From Streptomyces sp. NBC_01288 (GTDB lineage Bacteria > Actinomycetota > Actinomycetes > Streptomycetales > Streptomycetaceae), in assembly GCF_035982055.1 (NCBI RefSeq), contig NZ_CP108427.1, positions 1 through 64,000 of the forward strand: 64,000 nucleotides of DNA. Direction: 5' to 3'. The position numbers and the translations under genes are program-made. Shown one piece after another: positions 9,601-17,894 of this stretch. The notes beneath the pieces were generated by a model. It was not told where the DNA came from. It ran no database searches and was given only the letters and a program-made list of their open reading frames with translations. Each line of letters begins with the position of its first letter. Within the stretch, counting starts at the first letter, position 1.

Positions 9601-9990
9601 ACACACGGCATCGAGCAGCTCCCCGTTTCCAACCAGTGGATCGCACTCATATCCCCGATACAGAACACTGCAGATGGACCCGACCAGTGGCTGCTCACCA
9701 TCGTCGACCCGATGGGCGCCGTCCTCTTCCTCCGCCCCCTGACAATCCCGGATGCATGGTGCGTCCAGGCCATAGACCGCGCCCTCTGCCTGCTCACCTA
9801 CGACCCCGCCTCACCCACAACAAGCAGCAACGAGCAACAACAGGCTTCGGCCACACCGCACGACAACGGGCTTCTCCTGGCAGCCGTCATCCCCCTCCGC
9901 GCCTACGACCCCACTGCGCAAGCACCCGAAGAACCCGGCACCAGCGACCCAACACACACCGAAACCGAAGGCTCACCACACCCCCAATAG
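6667..9990 (+). CDS. STAND (NB-ARC) NTPase with TPR repeats
   Basis: 1107 aa from GTG 6667, chosen because GGAGGGAG lies 4-10 bases upstream; an in-frame GTG at 6652 lacks this. Residues 1-80 form a small helical domain seen in actinobacterial regulators (RPTLERLVRLGLEQ, ISDSAISGW). An NB-ARC ATPase follows, with Walker A GMAGIGKT near 170, Walker B VLVVFDN near 260 and SRHSLSAL sensor-like residues. A winged-helix region then leads to about ten TPR units (480-930) and an unrecognised 170-residue C-terminal domain. Such proteins are signal-sensing switches used in regulation and phage defence. The C-terminal domain is the likely output or sensor, but I cannot identify it. Confidence 0.85.
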   Translation: MGAKTDRFRAELNAAHQAAGRPTLERLVRLGLEQRPPIRISDSAISGWTTGPAVPGPAQQRYFLVLTAFLQSEAKRRNASYAPRSPAWWQELLSEAQRERNSGRGGRPRATADTPAQGPMTLPAAPSGFTGRSAALTEVLDQLEPGSQGGDESATIVVSAVAGMAGIGKTALALHAAHQARARRWFPGGTLFADMRGYSTDASADPGAVADRFLRAFGVSAKDIPDTAEGKLDAWRNLLDQLARQQRPVLVVFDNVRTAAQTSQLLPSAPHRALITSRHSLSALPVHRVDLGPLPLDEAVELLDQSLRAGTTGDGRVQAQPDAAHRLAHLCGYLPLALRITAALLRDEPDRSLADQVSDLEDARVRLDALDYPDTGPDGSPLAIRAAFDLSYRHLTAPQARAFRLLAHAPGTDLSADAVSYMLGLHHTITRRLLVDLARAHLIDATGDHHWSMHDLLRLYAGEHAAASAAEDQQAEAMKRLITLYAGLTQQAVGHLKRSDTSVPPENRAQALDWLERERTNLVAAVTAGPSLGQPTATLFLANALNDFFSQQHYYEDWVTTITVALSLVVAAGDRQREAIGLTTLGAALSGQRKFTEAIDACFQSQAIARELGDRRQEAGAWTTIGNAYRELHQMPQSEEACRKAATGFREVGDPASEAGALVNLGGTLVAMRGRAPEAVQVLHKALGLYEAAGDTHGMAFTLINLSSALCETGPSAEAVELCKMAVAILKVNDPHAAALALINLAVALKPDEHYQEAIDACQQALDLLRTTHSPHLKAQALARLGSSLPYADQYPEAIEALTGAISGFRESGDLHHLAESVNNLGVLLLGTGHPDEAIEPLTEAAAIHRQLGDAHREAKTLMVLARAHHGVQEFEETFEALIRAAALFHQAEDHSQEGQARIDQALILSNLWHDHHELVTPAAGEDNLQITPLPPGADGLPVLAINLALPAAATEEHHTETDTGLAHYLDRLGFNPLTHGIEQLPVSNQWIALISPIQNTADGPDQWLLTIVDPMGAVLFLRPLTIPDAWCVQAIDRALCLLTYDPASPTTSSNEQQQASATPHDNGLLLAAVIPLRAYDPTAQAPEEPGTSDPTHTETEGSPHPQ

Positions 9991-10656
9991 CACGGCACCT
10001 CCCCCGCCCCGGTCTCTCCCCACCGACATCCCCCACCTGACGTCGACGCCGCATTGACGGCGGCCCGGGCGCGGCGCCCCGCCGACGCGCAACCGACTGA
10101 GCGCACCCCAATCCCCTCGCCCGCTGCCCGGGTCGTGTCCCACCCACCCACTTCTCTGTTCTTCCTGCTGTGGGGCGTGGACTCGGAGGCGTAGAGGGGA
10201 TGTCGGCCTCCCGACCACGGCCCAACCAGCATGGTTACCTGCGGTTTCACGGACAGGCGCGGCAGAGCGTGCGGACGGTTGTCGGCCGGGTTGTCGGCGG
10301 GGATGTGGGCCTGGTCCACGGACGTGTTGTCGCTTCGTGACCGTGGTCGGGCCTTCATGGTCGGTGGTCCGGTCGGCGCCGACTGCTGCCGTGACCGGTA
10401 CACGCGGCGGCGGGCAAGACGTCGCCGCACCGTACGGGAAGCGAGCAGATCCGTGACGATCAGCGTGGACACGGGCAGCGGGATCGGATGGCCACCGCCG
10501 AGCAGATGCACCGGATGATCGCCCCCTCGGCGCATCGAGCAGACCCGTCGCCAGCTGGCCCGGCTGCGTGCTGAGAGGCTGGTCGACCGCACCACCCCGC
10601 CCCACGCCCGTACGCCCTGGTCACGCAACCTGCCCCGGGCTTCAGGCCGACGTGGG
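9991..10656. other. Gene-poor stretch with decayed coding remnants
   Basis: No intact gene is seen. Between 10357 and 10457 a plus-strand frame encodes CCRDRYTRRRARRRRTVREAS, closely matching a scrap at 51315-51416. Between about 10475 and 10600, two frames separated by a one-base shift read MATAEQMHRMIAPSA and RIEQTRRQLARLRAERLVDR. These resemble the N-terminal helical region of replication-relaxation proteins. This looks like the wreck of a plasmid-type gene beside tpg1. Confidence 0.4.
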
Positions 10657-11214
10657 TCAGAGCTCGAACTCGAGGTACTCGATGTCGGTGAAGCGGACCT
10701 CCTCCAGACTGCCGGCGCGGCGGCCGTTGTCCTGGAAGTACACCTCCCTGAGCGCGTCGGCGGCGATCTCCCGCAGCTCCTGGTCGCTGGCGCCAGCCTC
10801 CTGGGCGTCGAAGAGGCGGGCGGCATAGTGCGGCGGCAGGGCGACCGTCAGGTGCCGGAGCCGGTCCTGGTCCGTCGTCCCGATCGGCGCGGTGTAGCCG
10901 AGGCGGGCGCGGGTGTCGATGACGATGCCGCCGGTGCTCGCCGCCTTCTGCCGCGCCTGGGCGCGGATCTGCGGCTGCCACCGCTTCTTCACCTCGCGCT
11001 CCAGGCGGGCGGCGAGGTCCGGGCGGGGCTTTTTGATCTGGTCTTTGACATACCGTTCGACGGTGCGCTGGGAGATGCGCAGCATCTGGGCGGCCGTCTT
11101 GGTGCCTCCCAGCTGCTTGACCAGGTACCGCATCTGGGCGCCGGCGCTCTTGGGTGCTGGGCGGGTGAACGCCTTCTGCACCGCGGCGTCCAGGCCGTCC
11201 CCGAACAGGCTCAT
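10657..11214 (-). CDS. tpg: Telomere terminal protein Tpg (copy 1)
   Basis: 185 aa, the usual Tpg length. Tpg is the protein covalently attached to the 5' ends of linear Streptomyces replicons, where it primes end-patching synthesis. The N-terminus (MSLFGDGLDAA, PKSAGAQMRYLVKQLGG) leads into a helix-turn-helix (TAAQMLRISQRTVERYVK), then a basic stretch (KKPRPDLAARLEREVKK). The C-terminus ends in EVRFTDIEYLEFEL. It starts 10 bases after the tap stop on the same strand, the standard tap-tpg operon. This copy has no stop or frameshift and should be the working copy. Confidence 0.95.
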   Translation of the reverse strand: MSLFGDGLDAAVQKAFTRPAPKSAGAQMRYLVKQLGGTKTAAQMLRISQRTVERYVKDQIKKPRPDLAARLEREVKKRWQPQIRAQARQKAASTGGIVIDTRARLGYTAPIGTTDQDRLRHLTVALPPHYAARLFDAQEAGASDQELREIAADALREVYFQDNGRRAGSLEEVRFTDIEYLEFEL

Positions 11215-11224
11215 CGCGCTCTAC

Positions 11225-13435
11225 CTACTCTCCGGTGTCCTGGTCGGTGACGGTGCCGTCCTTGATGTACCGGGCGAGGTTGAGTTCCGGGGCGTTGAAC
11301 TGTTCGCGGACGCCCTCGCCCCACAGCACGCTCTGGGTGCCCTCCCACTTCACCAGCCCGGGGTTGACCCCGAGCTTGAAGCCGCCCGGCAGCGACTTGC
11401 CGTCCCGGTAGGGCAGGAAGTCCAGTGGCGAAGGCCCGTCGGAGGCGTAGACGGCGCAGTCCGAGAGGACCGCGACCGGGTACTGCCCGGTGAAGGCGGC
11501 GTGCTTGACGATCTTGCGGTGCATGTTGATCCGGGTGCGGGAGATGACGGCGGCGCGGATGTCCGGGCGCCAGGTGGGCCGGGCGAGGGCCCGCCAGGGC
11601 TGCCCTGGTTTCCAGCCCTCGCCGCGCGGGCGTTCGCGCAGCTTGCCGATGCCGCCCTTCACGGTCGCCTTGATCGCGGACACCACGATCGCCAGCTGAG
11701 GGTCACGCAGGCGGTAGCCGTCCATCGCCGTCAGGAACTCCTCCGGCGTCAGGTCGGCGCCCACTCCGAGGTCGGCCATCGTAGCGAGGTACGCGTCGCG
11801 CAGCCGGTTGTACCAGCCGTCCAGGTAACGCCCGTTGTCGTAGCGCACCCACGCCTCGACCGGGCGCACCTCGTAGCCCAGTTCGACCGCGTACGCGACG
11901 GTGGGCGTGGCGTACCACGCCGGGCCCTCGGGCCGTTCACCCTTCGGCGTGAACGGGCTGGGCAGCAACGAGCCATCCAGGTCCACCCACGTGTCCTTGG
12001 CGACCTTCACCCTCGACAGGTCGACATGCGACAGATCGACCAGCCACGCGCCGGGCAGCTTCGCGTCGAACACCGGCGCCTTGACGTGTGTCGGCGCACC
12101 GAGGCCGACCGTGAGGCCGTTGGCGCCGGCGGCGAAGGCCATGTTCACGTCGATGCCCACCAGGTGCCGGAGGGTGCATTCGGCGTCGGTGAGCGGGCGT
12201 GCCCAGTCGTACGCCTCCTCCACCAGGACCTCCGCCGGGGTGCGGTGGTGGAAACGCGGCAGGTCGGCAAGGAGCGGGTGGCCGTCGGGAGCCTCGCACG
12301 GTGCGCAGTCCACCGGATCCTTGCCCAGCGAGCCGGGGTTGTGCTCGGAGTGCCGCTTCCCGTCGGCGTCCGGCTCGGAGGCACGGGTCGGCGGGTGCAG
12401 CGCGGTCATCAGCTCCAGACCGGTCACGGCGGTCGATCCGCGCGGCGTCATCACCCTCGACGCGTACGTGCCCAGCAGCCGGGCGAGGTCCGCCGACGGC
12501 AGCTGGGCGGCATCGGCCCAGTGGCGGGTGTCGAGCGCGTCCCACGACGGGATGCACAACTGCACGCAGGCCCGCTCCGAGCCCTGCGCGGGGCGGTAGA
12601 TCCGCGCCCACGGCCCGAACCCGCGCTTGGTCAACTTCCAGTCCGCACGGATCAGTTGCTTGATGGCCTTGTGGCCTTCCGGGATCCGTCCTGCCAGGCG
12701 CTCCTCCTTTGTGAGCGTCACCGGCAGGCCGTAGTGCTCGCATGCGGTCTCGGTCAGCACGAGCAGCGGGTCGGCGTCCTTGCCCGGACCGGACAGCTTC
12801 GGCTGGCCGAGCCGCCCCTCGCTCAGCGTCCACTCCACCAGGGCCGGAATGGACTTCGCCGGTACGTCCAGGACCAGGCCGCCGACGCAGTACGCCAGCG
12901 CCTGGCCGTCGGCGACGTCGACGACCGCGAGCGGCCCGTTGACGAATCGCGGGTCAGCGCCGCCTGCCGGGAGGGGCTTTCTCTCGCCCTGGCGGCGCGA
13001 CGTCGGCGCGGTCGTGGCGGCCGGATGCGGTGCAGCGGCCGGGACGGCGGGGCGGTGTGCGGTGTGCGCAGGCTCCGCAGTCGGGCCTGTGGGTGCGCTG
13101 CGGGGGTGGGCCGGTTCGGCTGCCGGTGGCGCAGGGGCGGCCTCAACGGCAGGCGTCTCGGGGGCTGTCGTGTCCTCGGGGGGCACGGGAGCGTTGGCGG
13201 GGTAGAGCTGGGCGAGCTGCTTGAGCAGGCGGGCGTATGCATCGCGCTCCGGAGGCCTGGGCTCGGTCTTGCCGGCCTCCCAGCCGCTGACCGTCGCGCG
13301 CCGCACCTGCAGTGCGGCGGCCACCTCGTCCAGCGTCAGGCCGTGCGCCTGGCGCAGCCGCTTGCGCTCCGCCGGGGGCGGCAGCGGGGAGCGGGACGCG
13401 ATGAGCGCGTCGACCGCGTCGAACAGCTCGGACAT
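11225..13435 (-). CDS. tap: Telomere-associated protein Tap (copy 1)
   Basis: 736 aa. Tap binds telomeric 3' overhang DNA and recruits Tpg. ATG 13435 is preceded by a near-ideal AGGAGGTG site; an upstream in-frame start at 13474 would add 13 unlikely residues. An N-terminal XRE-type helix-turn-helix (LTLDEVAAALQVRRATVSGWE) is followed by an A/P/T-rich linker (residues 75-165) and a long conserved body ending NLARYIKDGTVTDQD. The body is nearly collinear with copy 2 at 20625; the linker differs most. It forms an operon with tpg1. GCGTAC iterons lie in its promoter and may be its own operator. Confidence 0.95.
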   Translation of the reverse strand: MSELFDAVDALIASRSPLPPPAERKRLRQAHGLTLDEVAAALQVRRATVSGWEAGKTEPRPPERDAYARLLKQLAQLYPANAPVPPEDTTAPETPAVEAAPAPPAAEPAHPRSAPTGPTAEPAHTAHRPAVPAAAPHPAATTAPTSRRQGERKPLPAGGADPRFVNGPLAVVDVADGQALAYCVGGLVLDVPAKSIPALVEWTLSEGRLGQPKLSGPGKDADPLLVLTETACEHYGLPVTLTKEERLAGRIPEGHKAIKQLIRADWKLTKRGFGPWARIYRPAQGSERACVQLCIPSWDALDTRHWADAAQLPSADLARLLGTYASRVMTPRGSTAVTGLELMTALHPPTRASEPDADGKRHSEHNPGSLGKDPVDCAPCEAPDGHPLLADLPRFHHRTPAEVLVEEAYDWARPLTDAECTLRHLVGIDVNMAFAAGANGLTVGLGAPTHVKAPVFDAKLPGAWLVDLSHVDLSRVKVAKDTWVDLDGSLLPSPFTPKGERPEGPAWYATPTVAYAVELGYEVRPVEAWVRYDNGRYLDGWYNRLRDAYLATMADLGVGADLTPEEFLTAMDGYRLRDPQLAIVVSAIKATVKGGIGKLRERPRGEGWKPGQPWRALARPTWRPDIRAAVISRTRINMHRKIVKHAAFTGQYPVAVLSDCAVYASDGPSPLDFLPYRDGKSLPGGFKLGVNPGLVKWEGTQSVLWGEGVREQFNAPELNLARYIKDGTVTDQDTGE

Positions 13436-13468
13436 GCAGCACCTCCTGTCCCGCAACCCTAGCGTGAA

Positions 13469-13507
13469 GCGCACGTTTCGCGTACCAAGCGCGTACGGAT
13501 GGCGTAA
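13469..13507 (-). promoter_or_regulatory. Four GCGTAC-type iterons phased at 11 bp upstream of tap1
   Basis: GCGCAC (13469), GCGTAC (13480), GCGTAC (13491) and GCGTAA (13502) are separated by exactly 5 bases each, giving an 11-bp period, one helical turn. They sit 34-72 bases upstream of the tap start, over the expected -35 region; a TAGGGT -10-like hexamer lies between them and the start. The same array occurs before tap2. Confidence 0.7.
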
Positions 13508-13709
13508 ACGGCGGGTGAGGGTTCACGGTTGCTCCCGGAGGGCGCGCTCGGGCTTGGGCTGTTGCAGGCTCTCTAGCCGAGGGTCCGCGGCGGTGTCCTG
13601 GCTATACCTGAACTGGCCGGTGAGAACCGCCTGGTGTGAGAGATCTGGGAGAGCAGGCAGCCGCCGTGCACCAGCAGCCATCGCGGTGGCAGAACGCTCG
13701 GGGGCGGGC

Positions 13710-14264
13710 ATGGGTGAGATCGTCAAAGGACTTGAGCGGGCGCTGCTGACCCGTCCCGTGCCCACGCGGGACGCCGCCGTCCGCTTCCTGCTCAAGACCC
13801 AGAAGGGCTCAACGAAGAACGTGGCCGTCCTCCTGGGGATCTCCCAGCGCACGGTACAGAGGTGGGTCACCACCCGGCCGGGAATGCGCCGCCGTCCCAG
13901 TGCCGTGCACGCGGGGCTGATCGATGAGGCCGTCAGGGCACGGTGGCAGCCCCTGGTGCGCTCCCGCCAGCGGGCCCGGGCCGAGGCCGACGGCTTTGTC
14001 CTCCACACCAGGGCGCGGTTCGGATTCGCCGCTCCGGCGGGCTCGTCGGACGATCCGCGGGTACGGCTGATCACCCAGTACCTGTCGGGAGAAGTGGCCC
14101 GCGAGCTGTTCGCCGCCCGGGACGCCGGCGGAGGTGAGCAGCAGCAGATGGTGATCCTCGCCCGGGCCCTGGGGCATGCCTACTTCCGGGACGCAGGCCG
14201 ACGCGCCCACGGTCTCGGGATCGCCTTCACCGACGTGGAGTTCGCCGATTTCTCCATCGACTGA
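13710..14264 (+). CDS. Divergent Tpg-like protein
   Basis: 184 aa, matching Tpg length almost exactly, read from ATG 13710 within a longer open frame. It keeps the Tpg layout: KGLERALLTRPVPTRDAAVR N-terminus, helix-turn-helix (NVAVLLGISQRTVQRWV), basic region with ARWQPLV, the TRARFGF-APAGSSDD block equivalent to TRARLGYTAPIGTTD in tpg1, and an end reading FTDVEFADFSID. Overall it is clearly diverged from both tpg copies. It is transcribed away from tap1 across 274 bases and is not paired with its own tap. It may be a terminal protein for a different telomere type, a regulator, or a decoy; the sequence alone cannot decide. Confidence 0.85.
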   Translation: MGEIVKGLERALLTRPVPTRDAAVRFLLKTQKGSTKNVAVLLGISQRTVQRWVTTRPGMRRRPSAVHAGLIDEAVRARWQPLVRSRQRARAEADGFVLHTRARFGFAAPAGSSDDPRVRLITQYLSGEVARELFAARDAGGGEQQQMVILARALGHAYFRDAGRRAHGLGIAFTDVEFADFSID

Positions 14265-14284
14265 CCGTGCACCAGGGTTCGGAC

Positions 14285-15418
14285 TCAGCGCGTGGGCGGG
14301 GTCTGGCGCCGCGTCAGCATCGCGTCGTAGCGCTGTGCTTCCTTACGTTCGCGCCAGTCCCACTGGATACGGCCGGCAGGGCCGGTGCGCTGGCCGACAG
14401 GCGGCTGCGGCGGACACAGCCTCGCTGCCTCCGCCACACGCAGCAGGTGGGTGCGGTCGTGGGGGCCGGCCAGCAGATGCTGGTCCTGGCCGGGCGCGAG
14501 CCGGGCGAAGCACACGGCGGCCTTCAAGAAGACACGCGCCCACGGCGGCACCCGGTGGGTAGCGCAGCCGTCGGTGTAGCGGGCGCGGTCGTGCAGCGCC
14601 AGGGTGGCCGCGGCATCGTCGTAGTCGCCGGGGCGGGCAGTGGCGAGCTGCTGGAAGGAGACGCCGGTGAAGAGCGCGGCGGCGAGGGCGGCGGCCAGGC
14701 GGGGATGGGCGGTCACGGCGGCCAGGCGTCGGGCAGCTTCCCGGGCTGTCTGCTCGGTGAGGGGTGTGGGTGGCGGGCGGTGCCGGAAAGTGATCGGCGG
14801 CGGCGCGCACCGGGCGGTACAGGGTGCGGGGCTGTCGTAGGAAACGAGCCGCTCCAGCGCGGGCAGGGTGAGCCACCGGTTGGCCGGCCGGGCGGGTTCG
14901 CCGGCAGACGGGGGTATGGGAGCGGTCGTGCCGTAGTAGTGGCGTCGGGCAGCCTGGAAGTCGGCGGTGACGGCGTAGTCGACCCTGTGCAGAGCCTGGT
15001 GCAGGGCGGCGGGCAGACGGGGGCGGTGACAGACCAGGGTCAGATGGATGCCGGTGAGGGCGCACAGTTCCAGAAGGCGCGTCGCGCGGCGGGCGGTGAG
15101 GCGGTGGGCGCGCAGGACGGTCAGCCGGGTGACGGGCAGAGCGGTGATCCAGGCGGTGGCGGCTTCCCAAGCGGGCTGACGGCCGGCGGGAAAGCCGCCC
15201 GGGAGCAGGGGCGGTTTGCCCAGGGCGGCGAGAAGGTCGTGGGCAAGACCGGTCTCGCTGGTGGTGCCCGGGCCGGGATGCAGAGTGATCCGGCCGGACG
15301 GCACGTGGTGGGCGGCCAGGGCGGTGTGCGTGTGGACCGCGTCGTCGCCCGGGTCGATGACCACCGCGACGGGTGTCGGCGGCACGGCGGGCGGCATGGC
15401 GGCGTGCTGTTCAGGCAA
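14285..15418 (-). CDS. Unknown protein, last gene of transposition operon
   Basis: 377 aa from a TTG that overlaps the ATPase stop by 8 bases; an ATG at 15397 is the alternative. I do not recognise it. The first 160 residues have the alternation of an ATPase-like fold (TRLTVLRAHRLTARR, GIHLTLVCHR) but no Walker A. The C-terminal part (LFTGVSFQQLATARPGDYD, then RVPPWARVFLKA) faintly resembles the core of tyrosine recombinases, without a complete catalytic set. Its place after transposase and ATPase genes is where target-selection proteins such as TniQ or TnsD sit in related elements. That role is inference only. Confidence 0.6.
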   Translation of the reverse strand: MPEQHAAMPPAVPPTPVAVVIDPGDDAVHTHTALAAHHVPSGRITLHPGPGTTSETGLAHDLLAALGKPPLLPGGFPAGRQPAWEAATAWITALPVTRLTVLRAHRLTARRATRLLELCALTGIHLTLVCHRPRLPAALHQALHRVDYAVTADFQAARRHYYGTTAPIPPSAGEPARPANRWLTLPALERLVSYDSPAPCTARCAPPPITFRHRPPPTPLTEQTAREAARRLAAVTAHPRLAAALAAALFTGVSFQQLATARPGDYDDAAATLALHDRARYTDGCATHRVPPWARVFLKAAVCFARLAPGQDQHLLAGPHDRTHLLRVAEAARLCPPQPPVGQRTGPAGRIQWDWRERKEAQRYDAMLTRRQTPPTR

Positions 15419-16154
15419 GGCGGCTGAAGGCCCAGCGCAGCAGTTCCTGGTCGACGCGGGGGCGGCCGGTGCGGGCCAGGGCGGTGCGGGTGTGTGCGGT
15501 CAACTGGGCCCAGGCGCGGAAGTTGCCGTGTGCGGCGTGCTGGTCGGCGAAAGCGATGTCGTCGGGATCGGCATCCGCCCACACCGGATGGAACAGCGGG
15601 ATGGCCTCCAGGACCTCGCCGGGGGTCAGGCGGGTGAAGTGCTGCCAGATGAAGATCCGGGAGGACAGCATCGGTTCGCGGCGCAGCACGGTGTGGCAGC
15701 CCTCGCCGCCGACGAAGACGATCGCGAGCTGGGTGGAGGGTTCGTCCCACAGATAGCGGAAGTACTCGAACGCCTCCCCGTTGAGCCACTGGGCCTCGTC
15801 CACCAGGAAGGTGCGGGGGCGTTCGGCCAGGGCGGTCTTCAGCAGGCGGTCGAACTCGCTGGGGTGGCGCGGTGGTTCACCGGCGAGGTCGAGGGCGGTG
15901 AACAGTTCGTAGCGCACCGCGCGGGCGGTGGGCCGGGCCCGGAAGGTGATCTTGCGGACGTCCTCGTGCGGTTCGAGTCCGCGCAGGCAGATGTTGACGG
16001 CGAGGGTCTTGCCGAAGCCGGCGCCGCCGTGGATGCACATCATGGCGCGGGCGGCGACCGTGTCGGTGATGTTGTCCCGGGCGGTGAGCAGGGCGCGGGT
16101 GGTGACCACGGACGCATCGGGCAGGTCGACGTACTGGTAGGTGGCCGCGGTCAC
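15411..16154 (-). CDS. TniB/MuB-like transposition ATPase
   Basis: 247 aa with a GTG start overlapping the transposase stop (GTGA). This is an AAA+ ATPase with Walker A GGAGFGKT near residue 43, Walker B plus DEAQ (FLVDEAQWL), and a C-terminal helical domain (GNFRAWAQLTAHT). ATPases of this family bind target DNA and activate the DDE transposase. It is clearly related to the C-terminal half of the 17895-19163 protein (both have DEAQ, a D/E-rich lid and FHP-WAD/WAG), so the operon carries two such ATPases. It is the minimal, unfused version. Confidence 0.85.
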   Translation of the reverse strand: MTAATYQYVDLPDASVVTTRALLTARDNITDTVAARAMMCIHGGAGFGKTLAVNICLRGLEPHEDVRKITFRARPTARAVRYELFTALDLAGEPPRHPSEFDRLLKTALAERPRTFLVDEAQWLNGEAFEYFRYLWDEPSTQLAIVFVGGEGCHTVLRREPMLSSRIFIWQHFTRLTPGEVLEAIPLFHPVWADADPDDIAFADQHAAHGNFRAWAQLTAHTRTALARTGRPRVDQELLRWAFSRLA

Positions 16155-17890
16155 AAGGCGTCTCCGTCGTCAGCAGGGTCTGCGGCTCGTGCGGACGAAC
16201 CGTCGGGGGCAGGTCCGGACAGGACGGGAGCAGGCCGGCCGGGCGCGGTCCGGAGGGCGAGGGAGGGCGGGGTGCGCCAGTCGTCCGGGGGCGCGGCGGG
16301 CGGGATGAGGTCCGGCAGCGCCAGATCGGACAGGCCGGTGCCGGTGGCCCGGGCGAGTTCGGCCCCGGCCTGCGCGGTGGTCAGCGCGCCGAGCCGCCGG
16401 GGCGCCTCGGGCCGGTTCACGGCAGCGTAGCGCTCGCGCTGGGAAGCCTGAAGGTCCTTCCTCAACCGGCGGGTACGGGCGGCTCGCGTACGCCGTACGG
16501 CGCTGACCTGTGCGTCGGAGGCCTGATCGGCCAGGTCCGCGGGACCGAGGTAGCGTCCGGTGGCCGCGTGGTAGACCTCGATGCGGTGCTCGTGGTGGGG
16601 CATGAAGCGAATGCGGACCTGGATCCCGGCCTGGCCGGTCATCCACGACCCCACATAGTCGCGCTTCTTGAAGCGGATACCGCGGGTGGTCAGCGTGCGG
16701 GTACCGGCGTCCTCCAGGGTGAACGTCCACAGATCCGCGGCCGGCACGTCCCGCAGCGGGGTCAGGTCCTCCTGCCACGCCTCAAGCGGCGTCTTTCCCC
16801 GCAACGGCGCCGGGCGGTGCTCGGTGTTCCACCAGAGCGTCCAGTCCAGCAGCCGGGCGGTGAAGTCCTCGAAGCCGAGCAGCACTTCGTCCTTCGGGCG
16901 GGAGGCGCGTCTGCCGGGGCGCGGCTGGCGGGCGTAGCCGGGCAGCGCGGCCAGGAACATGCTCTCCACCGCCCGGTTCAACCCCTCCACGGTGCCCTTG
17001 AGGTGGGGGGTGTAGGCGGGGAGGTCCTCCACCGTCACGTCCAGGAGATCGAACGCCGCGGTCACCGTCCTGGACAGGAAGTCCCTGCCGCGGTCGACAC
17101 GTACTTTCTCGGGCAGGCCGCCGAACGGGCCGTAGGGGTCCTCGCGCAGGACCGCGGAGCGCAGCGCGGCCAGCACCGACTCCCGCGAGGGATGCACCGG
17201 CGTGACCGCGACACCGGTGATCGCGTTCGTCGCGCAGTCGGTGAACCACGTGATCCACGGCCTGCGAGCTGTGCCGTCGACATCGACCAGCACCGGGGCC
17301 TGCACGTGGTCGCTCTCCCACACCTGATTGCGCCAGCCCCGCGGCCGGGCCAGGAACACATCGTGCTTGCGCGCCGCCCGCTCTCCTCCCGCAAGTCCCG
17401 CCCGCTCCCCCGGGGTCAGATCACGGCGGATCGCGCGGTGCAGCGTCGTCAGCGACGGCACATCCGGCGGCAGACCAGTACCCGGTGGCGGCCCGGCCTG
17501 TGCACCGGCATCGGCTCCGGGGCGCCCGGCCGCGCGGGCAGCGAGCTCACGCTGCACCGCGGCGACATTGCCCTTCCACAACGCCAGCAGCGCACGGACC
17601 TCCGGCGTGATCGTGAACCTCGTCCCGGTCCGGGCCCGTGCGCCGGGCTCGTCCGCCGCCCGTTCGTCGCGGCCGGCTTCGGCCAGCCACCGCCACACCG
17701 TGCGCTCCGACACTCCCAGCGCATCCGCCGCCACCCGGACATGACCACTCGTCAGCCCGCCCCGCACCCGCAGAGCCAGCAGCCGGCGCACCGTCACACC
17801 GCGCAGCGCGGTTCGCGACGCCGCAGGAAGCCCGCCCCCCGCGGCGCCGGCCGCACCGCCGTCCTCCCTCTCCCCCTCCTGTCCGCGCAT
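16151..17890 (-). CDS. Mu/TniA-type DDE transposase
   Basis: 579 aa. The N-terminal DNA-binding region has two helix-turn-helix units (HVRVAADALGVSERTVWRWL at about 45-65, and a second around SLTTLHRAIRRDLT). The integrase core begins near residue 195: first Asp in VWESDHVQAPVLVD, second in VRVDRGRDFLS, Glu in PHLKGTVEGLNR. A C-terminal beta-barrel of the Mu transposase type follows (TRGIRFKKRDYVG). It catalyses DNA strand transfer for a transposon. It starts 4 bases after the upstream ATPase-fusion gene and overlaps the downstream ATPase, so it sits between two ATPases in one operon. Confidence 0.9.
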   Translation of the reverse strand: MRGQEGEREDGGAAGAAGGGLPAASRTALRGVTVRRLLALRVRGGLTSGHVRVAADALGVSERTVWRWLAEAGRDERAADEPGARARTGTRFTITPEVRALLALWKGNVAAVQRELAARAAGRPGADAGAQAGPPPGTGLPPDVPSLTTLHRAIRRDLTPGERAGLAGGERAARKHDVFLARPRGWRNQVWESDHVQAPVLVDVDGTARRPWITWFTDCATNAITGVAVTPVHPSRESVLAALRSAVLREDPYGPFGGLPEKVRVDRGRDFLSRTVTAAFDLLDVTVEDLPAYTPHLKGTVEGLNRAVESMFLAALPGYARQPRPGRRASRPKDEVLLGFEDFTARLLDWTLWWNTEHRPAPLRGKTPLEAWQEDLTPLRDVPAADLWTFTLEDAGTRTLTTRGIRFKKRDYVGSWMTGQAGIQVRIRFMPHHEHRIEVYHAATGRYLGPADLADQASDAQVSAVRRTRAARTRRLRKDLQASQRERYAAVNRPEAPRRLGALTTAQAGAELARATGTGLSDLALPDLIPPAAPPDDWRTPPSLALRTAPGRPAPVLSGPAPDGSSARAADPADDGDAL

Positions 17891-17894
17891 CCGC

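Noticed and set aside
10913..13462. 849-aa open frame opposite tap1
   Set aside because: Antisense shadow of tap1; the same kind of frame occurs opposite tap2 because the coding strands are homologous.
14285..15418. Calling the last gene of the four-gene module TniQ
   Set aside because: No TniQ N-terminal signature and no zinc-binding cysteines; left as unknown.
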